Part shown: one piece after another, positions 18,096-26,538 of the stretch
How the letters are laid out: every line of letters begins with the position of its first letter
Numbering within the stretch: position 1 is the stretch's first letter
Source of the DNA: Arthrobacter sp. MA-N2
GTDB taxonomy: Bacteria > Actinomycetota > Actinomycetes > Actinomycetales > Micrococcaceae
Direction: 5' to 3'
NCBI RefSeq assembly: GCF_000517125.1
Contig: NZ_KI912155.1
Location: 2,274,696 to 2,338,695 of the forward strand
DNA length: 64,000 nt
Notes under the pieces: generated by a model
Told to the model about the DNA's origin: nothing
What the model saw: the letters and a program-made list of their open reading frames with translations, nothing else
Database searches by the model: none
Made by a program: the position numbers and the translations under genes

Positions 18096-20816
18096 TTGCG
18101 AGCAACGCCGGAATCTGAATTGGGACGACCCGCATCGGAGCGGCAAGCCCTCGGTGCAGCGGAGCGACGAAAATGGTCTTCGCTGGTGAGGCAGGATCTT
18201 CAGAATGCGGTTGTTAGCGCCCTCGGTGAGCCATCTTTGTACGGAGTGGTGGTGGTTGGCGCGCCGGGCGTCGGGAAGGCGACGTTTGCCCGTTCGGTAG
18301 AGGCCCGTCTCGCTCCCGCGACGCATGTGCTGCATCTCCACGGCTCCACGGACATCAACACTCCGTTCGGGGCGCTGGCACATCTGCTCGCCAGACTGCC
18401 CGTAGACGCCGCAGATTCCCCGGCCACGATCATCCACGGCATATCCCACTTGATAACTTCGGACGCCGCAGGACGCAACGTGCTGTTGGTGCTCTCGGAA
18501 CTTCCTGCTTTGGACAGCATGAGCACCGCACTTCTCGTGCATTTGTTAATTAGTGGCACAGCTAAAATTCTCGTGACTGTCCGCCAAGCGACGGACATGC
18601 CGGAAGACTTGGTCAGACTGCTGAAAGACGGTTTGTTGGACGAGGTCCTGCTTCAGGCCTTTTCCCGGGCCGAAGTGGCCAAATTGCTCACCGCGGTCCT
18701 CGGAAAGCGAGTGACCGCGACGGCTGCCAGCGCCTTGCATGCATCCAGTGGTGGAAATCCGTTGGTGCTCCAAGCCATCGTCACGGAGCAGCTTCGCTCA
18801 GGCAACTTGCATCTGGCCGGGCAGGTTTGGGCCATGAAAGGCGAGATCCGCCTGTCATCCGCGGACGTTCTGACCGACCTTGTCCGTTCACGCCTCGCGC
18901 GGGAGAGCCCTGCAGTCCAGGAAGCGCTGGAACTGCTTGCGCTGATTCGAACGGCCCCGCTCGCGGTGCTCCTGGACGTCCTCGATCCCGAAGTGGTCGC
19001 GGAGATGGAGTGGGCCGGTTACTTGCGCATCGAAGCGACGGACGCCCGGCGGGTGGCGCTCCGGGACGAATACATGGGCGAGGTCATACGGGGCTGGATG
19101 GACCTCCCGCGAAGGAACGAACTACGCCAGCTTGCGGCCGGCGTGATTGGCAGTATTTCCCGTGACCTCGACGCCGAGGCCCTCTTGGGTTTTGCCTCCT
19201 CGACGTTGAATGTCCGCGAAACGCTTGAACCCGGAGTCGCATTGGCCGCGGCGGCGGCCGCGAACCGCCAATTCGATCCGTGGTTCGCTTTGGAATGCGC
19301 TCGGCAGATCGGACGGACGGACAAGGAATGGGTCGCGGCTGCACAGCAGCGCTGCGTGTCCCACGTCATTCTTGCCGAGCACGAGGCTGCGGTCGCAGCT
19401 TTGGAGGATGTGACGCCCGAGCAACTTCGACGGCTGTCCGCGTATGAGTATGCGGACTATGTCCAGGAACTCTGCAGTGCGCTGTTGTGGGTCCCCGGCG
19501 GCCACGTTCGGATACCTGGCCTCGTCGCCCAGGGCCACGAGGAGCTTGACCGTCGGTCACAAGAAGCTGGTTCCGATGCTGCCGAACTTACCCGCGCCAG
19601 CGGAATGCTCAGGCTGGCCAGCTTCGAGCTTCACGTTCATCAGGGCGAGTATTCCGAGGTTGCAGAGGCCTTGGAGAAAGAGTACCGGGACGGCAGCGAC
19701 CTCCAACAAAAGCTGAGTTGCGGGAGCCTCTTGACCATGGCTTGGGCAGTACTTGGCAGGGAAATGGAGGCAATCGAGCTGGCGCGCGAGCTGAGGCACA
19801 AAATGCAGCGCGCAAAAGCTCAGCCGCGGTTGCACAATTGGTTGTCCGAAGGCCTGTTTGCGGCCCTGCTGTGCAGTGGACAGTGGGAAGAACTAGCCCG
19901 GATGCTTACGGCGACCCTCGATCAGCAGCCGAAGAATATCCACTACCTGGGCGGTGCTGCCGAGCTTGCGCTCGGCGTTGCCTACACATATGCGGGGCGG
20001 GCCTCCGTGGCGATTGACACGCTTTTGGGAGCCCAGGCGCAACTGGAGATCAGGCGGAATTACTACGGGCCTTCCCTGGCCTACTCCGCACTGGCGTTCG
20101 CTTATGCGCAGGCCGGGGACGTGAAGGAAGCGCGGACATTCCTGGATTTGGCCGAAAAAGCGCAGGGCGAGACAGCGTGGTTCCCTGCGTGGATGGCTGA
20201 GTTCTGCGTCAAAATGGCACGCCGCTGGTTGAAGGACCCCGGGGCGAAGCAGAGCCTCATCGAGTCGGCAAACCGGGACCTGGCCAAGGGCCGGACAACA
20301 ACGGCATCCATCAGCCTTTTCGGAGCCACCGTCCACGGTACCGAGGATGAATTATTGCTCTTGGAGGAGGTTTCCTCGCGTCGCCAAGGGAAGATGGCGG
20401 CCGTAAACCGGATGGTGGCGGAGGGCACTCGCAAGAAGGACCCGAAGACCCTGCTGCTTGCCGCCTCGGTGGCCCAGGAACTGAAATTGGATGCGGTGGA
20501 GTCGCGCTGTGCGGTCCTGGCCCTTGACACAGCACGGGAGGCCGGCGACTCGGCTTCCGCCAGGTTGGCCCAGCAACGGCTGGACCGCTTAGTCGGTACC
20601 GTACCTGTACTGCCCCTGACACCGCACACTTTTGGACCAGAATTGACCGAAAGGGAGCGGCAGGTTGCAAAGATGGCCAGTCAGGGGTTGAGTAACAAAG
20701 AGGTAGCTAACCAGTTGCAGGTTTCGGTCCGCACGGTTGAGGGCCACCTGTACCAGATCTTCACGAAAATGGGAATCTCATCGAGGAGCGAGCTTGAAGG
20801 AACCGCGCAGGCATGA
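18096..20816 (+). CDS. LuxR-family LAL/MalT-type regulator 1 (degenerate ATPase)
   Basis: The 906-residue protein has an N-terminal P-loop ATPase-like domain, a long helical TPR-like middle, and a C-terminal NarL/LuxR helix-turn-helix. The HTH runs over about residues 845-906 and includes LTERERQVAKMASQGLSNKEVA and VRTVEGHLYQIF. The Walker A reads GAPGVGKA (residues 55-62), lacking the usual Ser/Thr directly after Lys, and the Walker B region (NVLLVLSELP) lacks the acidic pair. ATP hydrolysis is therefore doubtful. LAL proteins normally use nucleotide-dependent oligomerisation, triggered by an inducer, to activate transcription. The TTG start at 18096 is the first possible in frame after an upstream stop. 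It is the first of four tandem paralogues, and its 3' end overlaps the likely start of the second. Confidence 0.88.
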   Translation: MRATPESELGRPASERQALGAAERRKWSSLVRQDLQNAVVSALGEPSLYGVVVVGAPGVGKATFARSVEARLAPATHVLHLHGSTDINTPFGALAHLLARLPVDAADSPATIIHGISHLITSDAAGRNVLLVLSELPALDSMSTALLVHLLISGTAKILVTVRQATDMPEDLVRLLKDGLLDEVLLQAFSRAEVAKLLTAVLGKRVTATAASALHASSGGNPLVLQAIVTEQLRSGNLHLAGQVWAMKGEIRLSSADVLTDLVRSRLARESPAVQEALELLALIRTAPLAVLLDVLDPEVVAEMEWAGYLRIEATDARRVALRDEYMGEVIRGWMDLPRRNELRQLAAGVIGSISRDLDAEALLGFASSTLNVRETLEPGVALAAAAAANRQFDPWFALECARQIGRTDKEWVAAAQQRCVSHVILAEHEAAVAALEDVTPEQLRRLSAYEYADYVQELCSALLWVPGGHVRIPGLVAQGHEELDRRSQEAGSDAAELTRASGMLRLASFELHVHQGEYSEVAEALEKEYRDGSDLQQKLSCGSLLTMAWAVLGREMEAIELARELRHKMQRAKAQPRLHNWLSEGLFAALLCSGQWEELARMLTATLDQQPKNIHYLGGAAELALGVAYTYAGRASVAIDTLLGAQAQLEIRRNYYGPSLAYSALAFAYAQAGDVKEARTFLDLAEKAQGETAWFPAWMAEFCVKMARRWLKDPGAKQSLIESANRDLAKGRTTTASISLFGATVHGTEDELLLLEEVSSRRQGKMAAVNRMVAEGTRKKDPKTLLLAASVAQELKLDAVESRCAVLALDTAREAGDSASARLAQQRLDRLVGTVPVLPLTPHTFGPELTERERQVAKMASQGLSNKEVANQLQVSVRTVEGHLYQIFTKMGISSRSELEGTAQA

Positions 20817-23553
20817 CAACGCTGCGGCGGTGCATGGTCCTGTCGGAGGAAACACTACAAGACCGCCTGAACCATGGCTGGACTATGGGCATTTGCTCCT
20901 TGGAATCACTGCCGCAATCCGCGCGGACGACTGTTCGGCCGTCTTCATCGTGGGGGATTCCGGACTTGGCGCGTCATCCCTACTAGCCCAGCTGGGCAGC
21001 GTCTTTCGCGAAGACCTTGCGATTGTTCCGATTCACGGAAGTCCATCCCTGACCTCGGTCCCCTATGGAGTTCTGGCCCCCTACCTTGCCCACCTTTCGG
21101 TTTCCGACATTTCCTCGCGCGTCGCCGTGCTGCGGGCTCTCTGGGATTATCTTGAAGGCGTCCGTATCGGTACCGGTCCAGCATTGCTGCTGGTCGACGA
21201 TGCGCATTACCTGGACGATGCCACCTGTGCGATGCTTACCGAGCTTGTCCAGGCAGAATGGGCGAAAATCGTCGCCGCATGCGTCCCGCGACCAGGAGTT
21301 CCCGAGCCCCTCTTGCGATTGTGGCACGAGGGAACTGCCGAGTGGTTTGATTTGGAGCCCCTGACAGCTGAGCAAGCCCACGAATTGTGCGAGGCATTGC
21401 TGGGCGGCATCGTCCTGAACGGCACGAGCCATGGATTCTGGATAGAGGCTGGCGGCAACACCCTGCTCCTGAAGACCCTGGTGCGCGAAGCCGAGAGTTC
21501 CGGGACCCTTGTCCAGAGACATGGCGTGTGGCTCAAGACAGCCGCGACGCCGGTCCACACCGTGAAGCTGGAAGCCGTGGTCAAACTCCAGCTGATGCGC
21601 ATTTCGGCCGCAGGCCGGGACGCCTTGAACTTGATTGCCTTGGCTGAGCCGGTCGATGAATCGTTGATCAACGCCGTCGTCGGAGAAACCGCCGTCCAGG
21701 AGTTGTTGGAACAGCATTTGATTCAGCCCGCTGGACAAGGAATGGCAACCCTCCGGCTCGTAAATCCGGTGTACGGAGAGGTGCTTCGAAGCATCGTCCC
21801 TGCCGCGCAGAGTCTCCAGCTGCACAGGCAACTGATTTCCCGGATGGATGTCTTGGAGGACAATCCCGATTCCCTTCTGCGGATGGTCACCTGGTCACTT
21901 GACTGCGGTTCGGACGTGCCGGACCGTCTCTTGATCCGGGCGGCGGTCCTCGCCGCCAAACTACAGCAGAGCGAGACGGCATTGCGTATGGCTGCCGCAG
22001 TGCAGGAGACGCAGTGGCAAGCGATTGCCCAAGCGGTCATGGCCCGGTCCTATTTCAATCTTGGCCGCCGCGACGAAGCAGCGGCGGTCCTGGCCCAGGC
22101 AACATTGGGCGGAGACACCGGACCTTCCCAGATCGTATCGGGCAGCCTGCTTCACGCGGTCACCCGTGCCGCCGTCGGACAATCCGCCGCCCTCATCCTT
22201 ACGGATGCCGGGGTCCTCCGCGAATGGGGCGAGCAGCTGCCGGGCCTCCACGGCCAGCAGACACCGGCGGCGAAAGCTGCGGTGCCCATCGCAGTGACCC
22301 TGATGGAGCTGGTTGCTGGTTCCTTGGAAGGAGACTATGAGCGGATGGGGGCCGGACTGGAGCGCGTCCTCCTGCAGATCGGCTCCGTGGAAGGACCTTC
22401 GTCGGTGCTCTTCAAAGCCTTGGCGCTGTCCCTGGAGTCAGAGAGGTTGTGCGCCCTGGGCGCCGCGATCCAGGGAAGGCTACTGGCCATTGAAGCTGCC
22501 GCTTTGGCCCAGCCTCCAGAGAACGACGTCTTCTTCCTCCCCGAATTCATCGCAGCACGCCATGTCATGTGCGCTCTTGCTGCCGGCGACTGGGGCGAAG
22601 CCCAAGAGTTCCTCGATCGCTACTACGAATCCTCGGGTGTAGCCATGGCCTCCTTCGGTGGGGCTGCTTACCTACTGCTCGGGTACGTTGCCATCAGGCA
22701 GGGAAAAACCGGAGACGCCTTGCCGCTGCTGACTGCGGGCCTCGAAGCCTTGAGAGACAGCGATCCGCAAAACCTCTTCGGGCTGTGTGCGGCCATGGCC
22801 TTCTATGCCGCAGCCGGTACCGGGTTACCGGAAGCTGATCGTTTCAGGGCGGACTTCAAGGCCCGGGGGCAGCATGGCATGCATCTCCTCGAGGCCCAGG
22901 CCAGCAACTTCTTCGAAGCCGCACTTGAACTCCTCAAAGGCGACGGCTCCGGCGTCGAAGCATTGCACCTCAACGCTGACGAAGCAGCCAAGGAAGATGC
23001 CACCTTCCTTGAACTTCATGCGCTGGAGCTTGCGCTTGGCCTGGGAGACACCAGCAGGCTGGACCGGTTTTGTGAGACTGCGGCTGCAACCGAGGGAAAC
23101 TGGGCGCAAGCCCTCGCGGAATATGGGCGCGCACTCAAATTCGGGGGTGCTGACCGCTACTTCTCCGCCGGGGAGAAGCTTCACGCTGCTTCTGTCTACC
23201 ATCTGGCCGCGAAGGCCTACGGATTGGCGCTGGGAGCCTCGGATCGCAGCCGCACCAAAGAGCTCACGGCGGCTGCGCGCGCGGGCCTGGCGCGCTGCAA
23301 CGAAGAGCTGGGCCACGGAGGCGAGGAATCGCAGCACGAATCTGTGCTCCCTAAGCTGACCAAGCGGGAATGGGACATTGTCAATCTGGCGGTCAGGGGC
23401 CTCAGCGACCGGCAGATTGCGGACACACTGCTCATCTCGGTCCGCACTGTGGAGGGGCATCTATACAGGTGCTACTCGAAACTGGGAATCACCGGCAGGG
23501 ACGCACTTGCCGGTGCCGCGGCCGCTGCGCGGGGCCCATCGGAGCCCGGGTAG
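20794..23553 (+). CDS. LuxR-family LAL/MalT-type regulator 2 (Walker A Lys lost)
   Basis: This 919-residue paralogue of its neighbours has the same ATPase, helical repeat and HTH layout. The Walker A reads GDSGLGAS (about residues 54-61), with Ala replacing the invariant Lys. The Walker B LLLVDDAHYLDD is intact. The C-terminal HTH includes LTKREWDIVNLAVRGLSDRQIA and VRTVEGHLYRCY. The frame is open back into regulator 1. I choose the TTG at 20794 because GAGGAG lies five bases before it; a GTG at 20830 is an alternative without a Shine-Dalgarno. Either start overlaps or abuts regulator 1. Without the Lys, normal ATP hydrolysis is unlikely, so it may bind nucleotide passively or act within a mixed oligomer. 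Confidence 0.87.
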   Translation: MKEPRRHDNAAAVHGPVGGNTTRPPEPWLDYGHLLLGITAAIRADDCSAVFIVGDSGLGASSLLAQLGSVFREDLAIVPIHGSPSLTSVPYGVLAPYLAHLSVSDISSRVAVLRALWDYLEGVRIGTGPALLLVDDAHYLDDATCAMLTELVQAEWAKIVAACVPRPGVPEPLLRLWHEGTAEWFDLEPLTAEQAHELCEALLGGIVLNGTSHGFWIEAGGNTLLLKTLVREAESSGTLVQRHGVWLKTAATPVHTVKLEAVVKLQLMRISAAGRDALNLIALAEPVDESLINAVVGETAVQELLEQHLIQPAGQGMATLRLVNPVYGEVLRSIVPAAQSLQLHRQLISRMDVLEDNPDSLLRMVTWSLDCGSDVPDRLLIRAAVLAAKLQQSETALRMAAAVQETQWQAIAQAVMARSYFNLGRRDEAAAVLAQATLGGDTGPSQIVSGSLLHAVTRAAVGQSAALILTDAGVLREWGEQLPGLHGQQTPAAKAAVPIAVTLMELVAGSLEGDYERMGAGLERVLLQIGSVEGPSSVLFKALALSLESERLCALGAAIQGRLLAIEAAALAQPPENDVFFLPEFIAARHVMCALAAGDWGEAQEFLDRYYESSGVAMASFGGAAYLLLGYVAIRQGKTGDALPLLTAGLEALRDSDPQNLFGLCAAMAFYAAAGTGLPEADRFRADFKARGQHGMHLLEAQASNFFEAALELLKGDGSGVEALHLNADEAAKEDATFLELHALELALGLGDTSRLDRFCETAAATEGNWAQALAEYGRALKFGGADRYFSAGEKLHAASVYHLAAKAYGLALGASDRSRTKELTAAARAGLARCNEELGHGGEESQHESVLPKLTKREWDIVNLAVRGLSDRQIADTLLISVRTVEGHLYRCYSKLGITGRDALAGAAAAARGPSEPG

Positions 23554-23607
23554 GCCACAAGATAACTAATAGTGAACTCTCGATTCGACGAGCGCTACTG
23601 TCGACGT

Positions 23608-23717
23608 CGAGTACCCGTCCCACGCAGCAGGGGTACTTACACCCGCATACGAGTATCGGGCAGGATGAAAGTCGAGTACTCACTACTGGTGTAGGGCTGA
23701 CGGCGAGCTGGTTAATT
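23608..23717 (+). promoter_or_regulatory. CGAGTA-rich promoter region of LAL regulator 3
   Basis: Three CGAGTA hexamers lie at 23608, 23650 and 23673. The first pair are 42 bp apart, the same spacing as CGRGTA pairs upstream of the two polysaccharide operons. The third overlaps GAGTACTC. TTAATT at 23712 could be the -10, 39 bp after the last motif. GCATACGAGTA (23645-23655) resembles GCGTACGAGTA at 34523-34533. Confidence 0.4.
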
Positions 23718-23754
23718 GGGGGGTGTCACCACTCGATCACTGGGGGTCTCGCTC

Positions 23755-26538
23755 ATGTTGACAACAGGCAGTGCATCTACGGTCCATGCCATTCGGTCCG
23801 GGGGAGCGCCCCGGTACCAGGCATTCCACGCGGCCCCGGCCTCTTCGCCTGACGGAGCCGAAGGAAAGTCGATAATTTCGACGGCGTGGCCGCCGATTGG
23901 GCACAGGGCCGCCGTTGAAGACATCCCGCTCGCGCTGGCAACCGCCAGGGGAGGCGTGCTGGTGACGGGACCGTCGGGGAGTGGCAAGAGCTACCTGACC
24001 ACGCGCGCGGTGAACGAACTACGCAGCCACTCGTTCGTCGTCGTGATCCGCGGCAGCGCAGCGCTGGCGAAATCACCGTATGGCGCCCTGAATATCCTTT
24101 TGAGCGATCTGGACGCCGGGTACTTGGCCCATCCGGTCCTGGTGTTGTCGGCGCTGACCAATCTGCTCCGTGAGCGCGCCGAGGGAAAGCCGGTGTACCT
24201 GGTCGTAGAAAATGCTACCGAGCTTGACGAACTGGCGGCCATGACGGTGGCACAACTCGCGAGGAACGGCACTGCCCAGCTTATCCTGACCTGCACGGAC
24301 CCGCAGCGGCTCTGTGGCGAGATCACACGGCTCTGTGGCGACGGATTCCTGCACCGCATAGACCTCAAGCAACTGACTTTTCAAGAGTCCCACGCTTGGC
24401 TCGAGTCCGGGTTGGGCGCAAAAGTCTCGCCATCCGGCGCCCATGCCCTGTGGACGGCCAGCGGGGGTAACCCGCACTACCTCAAGATGCTAGCGGCGGA
24501 ACTGGCTGAATCCGGGGCGCTCCTGAAGAGCGACGGGGTCTGGGTCCTGACGTCACGAAGCGACGTGCACGGCCGGGCAATCACCGATCTCATCACTACA
24601 CGGCTTGGCCGGTTGGGCAGCGGTGAACGCAAGGTGTTGGAGGTCCTCTCCCTTGCCAAGGCAGCCCCCTTGGAATCCCTGCTGGCGCTCGCATCAGCGG
24701 ATGATGTGGACTCCCTTGAGAAGAGGGGCATCCTCGTCGTCGATGATTCGCTGCCCAGGATGGCCCGGTTGCAAAGCCAGCTTGTGGGCGACGTGGTCCG
24801 GGCGAACGTTCCCCCTGGCCGAAGCAACGAACTTCGGGGCGAGCTCCTTGAGGCGATGGATCCGTCCCTTGGCCAACCCTCGGTGGTGCTGTCCATGGCC
24901 GCGTGGGCGTTGGACTGCGGAGCCAAGCTGGGCACGGACGAAGTGATTGAAGCTGCCGCGATGGCCAACCGGCAACTTGATGCGCGCCTGGCCCTGCGCC
25001 TTGTCCGGTCCATCCCCAGCCATTCCACGATGCCCGGGGCGGTAGCCGAGGAAGCCCGTGGTTTGATGACGCTGGGGGACTTGGCCGGAGCCCAGGAAGT
25101 CTTGACGTTTTCCGCGGATCAATCCGGTGATGAAGCCACCCTCTCGGAATGGGTCCGGCTCAAGTTGGCCGAGTGCTCAATCCTTTTGGCCCGAGCCGAA
25201 ACCACGGCTCAGGCTTGCGAGACGCTGGCACGAATCCGCGGGCGGCTGGAAGACGAAACCGCCTCGGCCGGTGAAGGACGGGACGTCTCCGAGCTATGGG
25301 AGGACCTCGTCCTGGCCGAATCGCAGGCGGCCAGCTATTCCGGTTCCTATGCCGAGATGGCAGCAAAACTGGAAGAGGTACTTCAGGATTTTGAGTCGCA
25401 CGGGGTGGAATTCCGGCTTCTTGCCGGAAGCTGGCTGTGCGAGGCATGGGCCCTGACCGGACGGGAATCCGAGGCAGCGGACATGGCGGAACAGCTGATT
25501 GCCGCTTGCCATGATCCAGCTGTTTCGGTCGCCGCGGCCCGACGCGCTTCATCGCGTCTGAGATTCGCCTTCGTGCTTGCCGGGCGGTGGGACCATGCCG
25601 CGGAAATGGTCCAGCCCGGCGAAGACCTCCTGGGTTCCCCGGTCGAGGCACTCCCGACGGCGATCGATCTTCCTAAAGCAATCTTCCGTTGCCTCCAAGG
25701 ACGGGGCCAAGATGGCATGGAAGCACTCCTTCCGGTGATAAGCCAGCTGCGGGTACAGGACAACGAAGGCATGCTGGATGTCGCCTGTACAGCAGCGGCC
25801 TACGCCTCGGCCCTGCAAGGAGAGCAAGATCAGGCCTTGAGCTACCTGGAGGAAGCGTCCACCCAGCTGCGTCGGCCAACATGGCGGAAAGAGCGGACGA
25901 AGAAGTACTTCGTCGCGCTGGCCCGGGAGCGACTCGAGGGTCCGGAGGCCGCCGTCGAGGCACTCCTCAGACTGGCCGACGTCGACAGGGACGAAGGTGC
26001 CCCCGGCCACGAGATATTCTGCCTCAGTTCGGCGGTCCGGCTCGGGGCGGTGGCGGCCGCTCCGCGGCTGCTGGACTCGGCACTCCATTGCCAGGGCCGA
26101 TTCGCCGAATTGTGTGCCGCGTACGCTCGGGCGACGATAGCGGGCAGCGCAGAGCGTCTTCTTGAAGCAGCACAATTGGCAGAAGACATGCAGAACGACA
26201 GGTTCGCCTTCGATATCGCCGAGACCGTGTTGCACGTGGATCAGTTCCAGTTGGACAAGACGGCACTCAGGAGGGCCCGGCACCTCGCAGAAACGTGCCG
26301 ACAGCGTTTGCGCACACCTCAAAGCGGCAACAACGAGGGGATCAAGCTGACCGCGCGTGAGCTGGAGATTGCCAGGTTGGCGGCGAAGCGGGAAAGCAAC
26401 AAGGGCATCGCCGAGAAGCTCCACGTCTCGGTACGCACGGTGGAAGGGCACCTCTACCAGATCTTCGGCAAACTGAAGATCGTGGAACGCTCCGAACTGA
26501 GCTTCGCGCTTGGCAGCGTAGAAGGCGGTGCGCAATGA
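23755..26538 (+). CDS. LuxR-family LAL/MalT-type regulator 3
   Basis: The 927-residue protein has a canonical Walker A (GPSGSGKS, residues 72-79). Its Walker B is unusual, VYLVVENATEL, with a single Glu in place of the acidic Asp pair. A helical repeat region and a C-terminal HTH follow, the latter including LTARELEIARLAAKRESNKGIA and VRTVEGHLYQIF. The frame is open from a TTG at 23716, but I take the ATG at 23755 because GGGGG precedes it and the residues before it look non-coding. It starts a new transcription unit after a 201-bp gap and overlaps regulator 4 by four bases (ATGA). Confidence 0.88.
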   Translation: MLTTGSASTVHAIRSGGAPRYQAFHAAPASSPDGAEGKSIISTAWPPIGHRAAVEDIPLALATARGGVLVTGPSGSGKSYLTTRAVNELRSHSFVVVIRGSAALAKSPYGALNILLSDLDAGYLAHPVLVLSALTNLLRERAEGKPVYLVVENATELDELAAMTVAQLARNGTAQLILTCTDPQRLCGEITRLCGDGFLHRIDLKQLTFQESHAWLESGLGAKVSPSGAHALWTASGGNPHYLKMLAAELAESGALLKSDGVWVLTSRSDVHGRAITDLITTRLGRLGSGERKVLEVLSLAKAAPLESLLALASADDVDSLEKRGILVVDDSLPRMARLQSQLVGDVVRANVPPGRSNELRGELLEAMDPSLGQPSVVLSMAAWALDCGAKLGTDEVIEAAAMANRQLDARLALRLVRSIPSHSTMPGAVAEEARGLMTLGDLAGAQEVLTFSADQSGDEATLSEWVRLKLAECSILLARAETTAQACETLARIRGRLEDETASAGEGRDVSELWEDLVLAESQAASYSGSYAEMAAKLEEVLQDFESHGVEFRLLAGSWLCEAWALTGRESEAADMAEQLIAACHDPAVSVAAARRASSRLRFAFVLAGRWDHAAEMVQPGEDLLGSPVEALPTAIDLPKAIFRCLQGRGQDGMEALLPVISQLRVQDNEGMLDVACTAAAYASALQGEQDQALSYLEEASTQLRRPTWRKERTKKYFVALARERLEGPEAAVEALLRLADVDRDEGAPGHEIFCLSSAVRLGAVAAAPRLLDSALHCQGRFAELCAAYARATIAGSAERLLEAAQLAEDMQNDRFAFDIAETVLHVDQFQLDKTALRRARHLAETCRQRLRTPQSGNNEGIKLTARELEIARLAAKRESNKGIAEKLHVSVRTVEGHLYQIFGKLKIVERSELSFALGSVEGGAQ

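Noticed and set aside
23716-23754. A start for LAL regulator 3 at the TTG 39 bp upstream of the chosen ATG.
   Set aside because: It lies in promoter-like DNA and has no Shine-Dalgarno, and the ATG at 23755 has a G-rich site.
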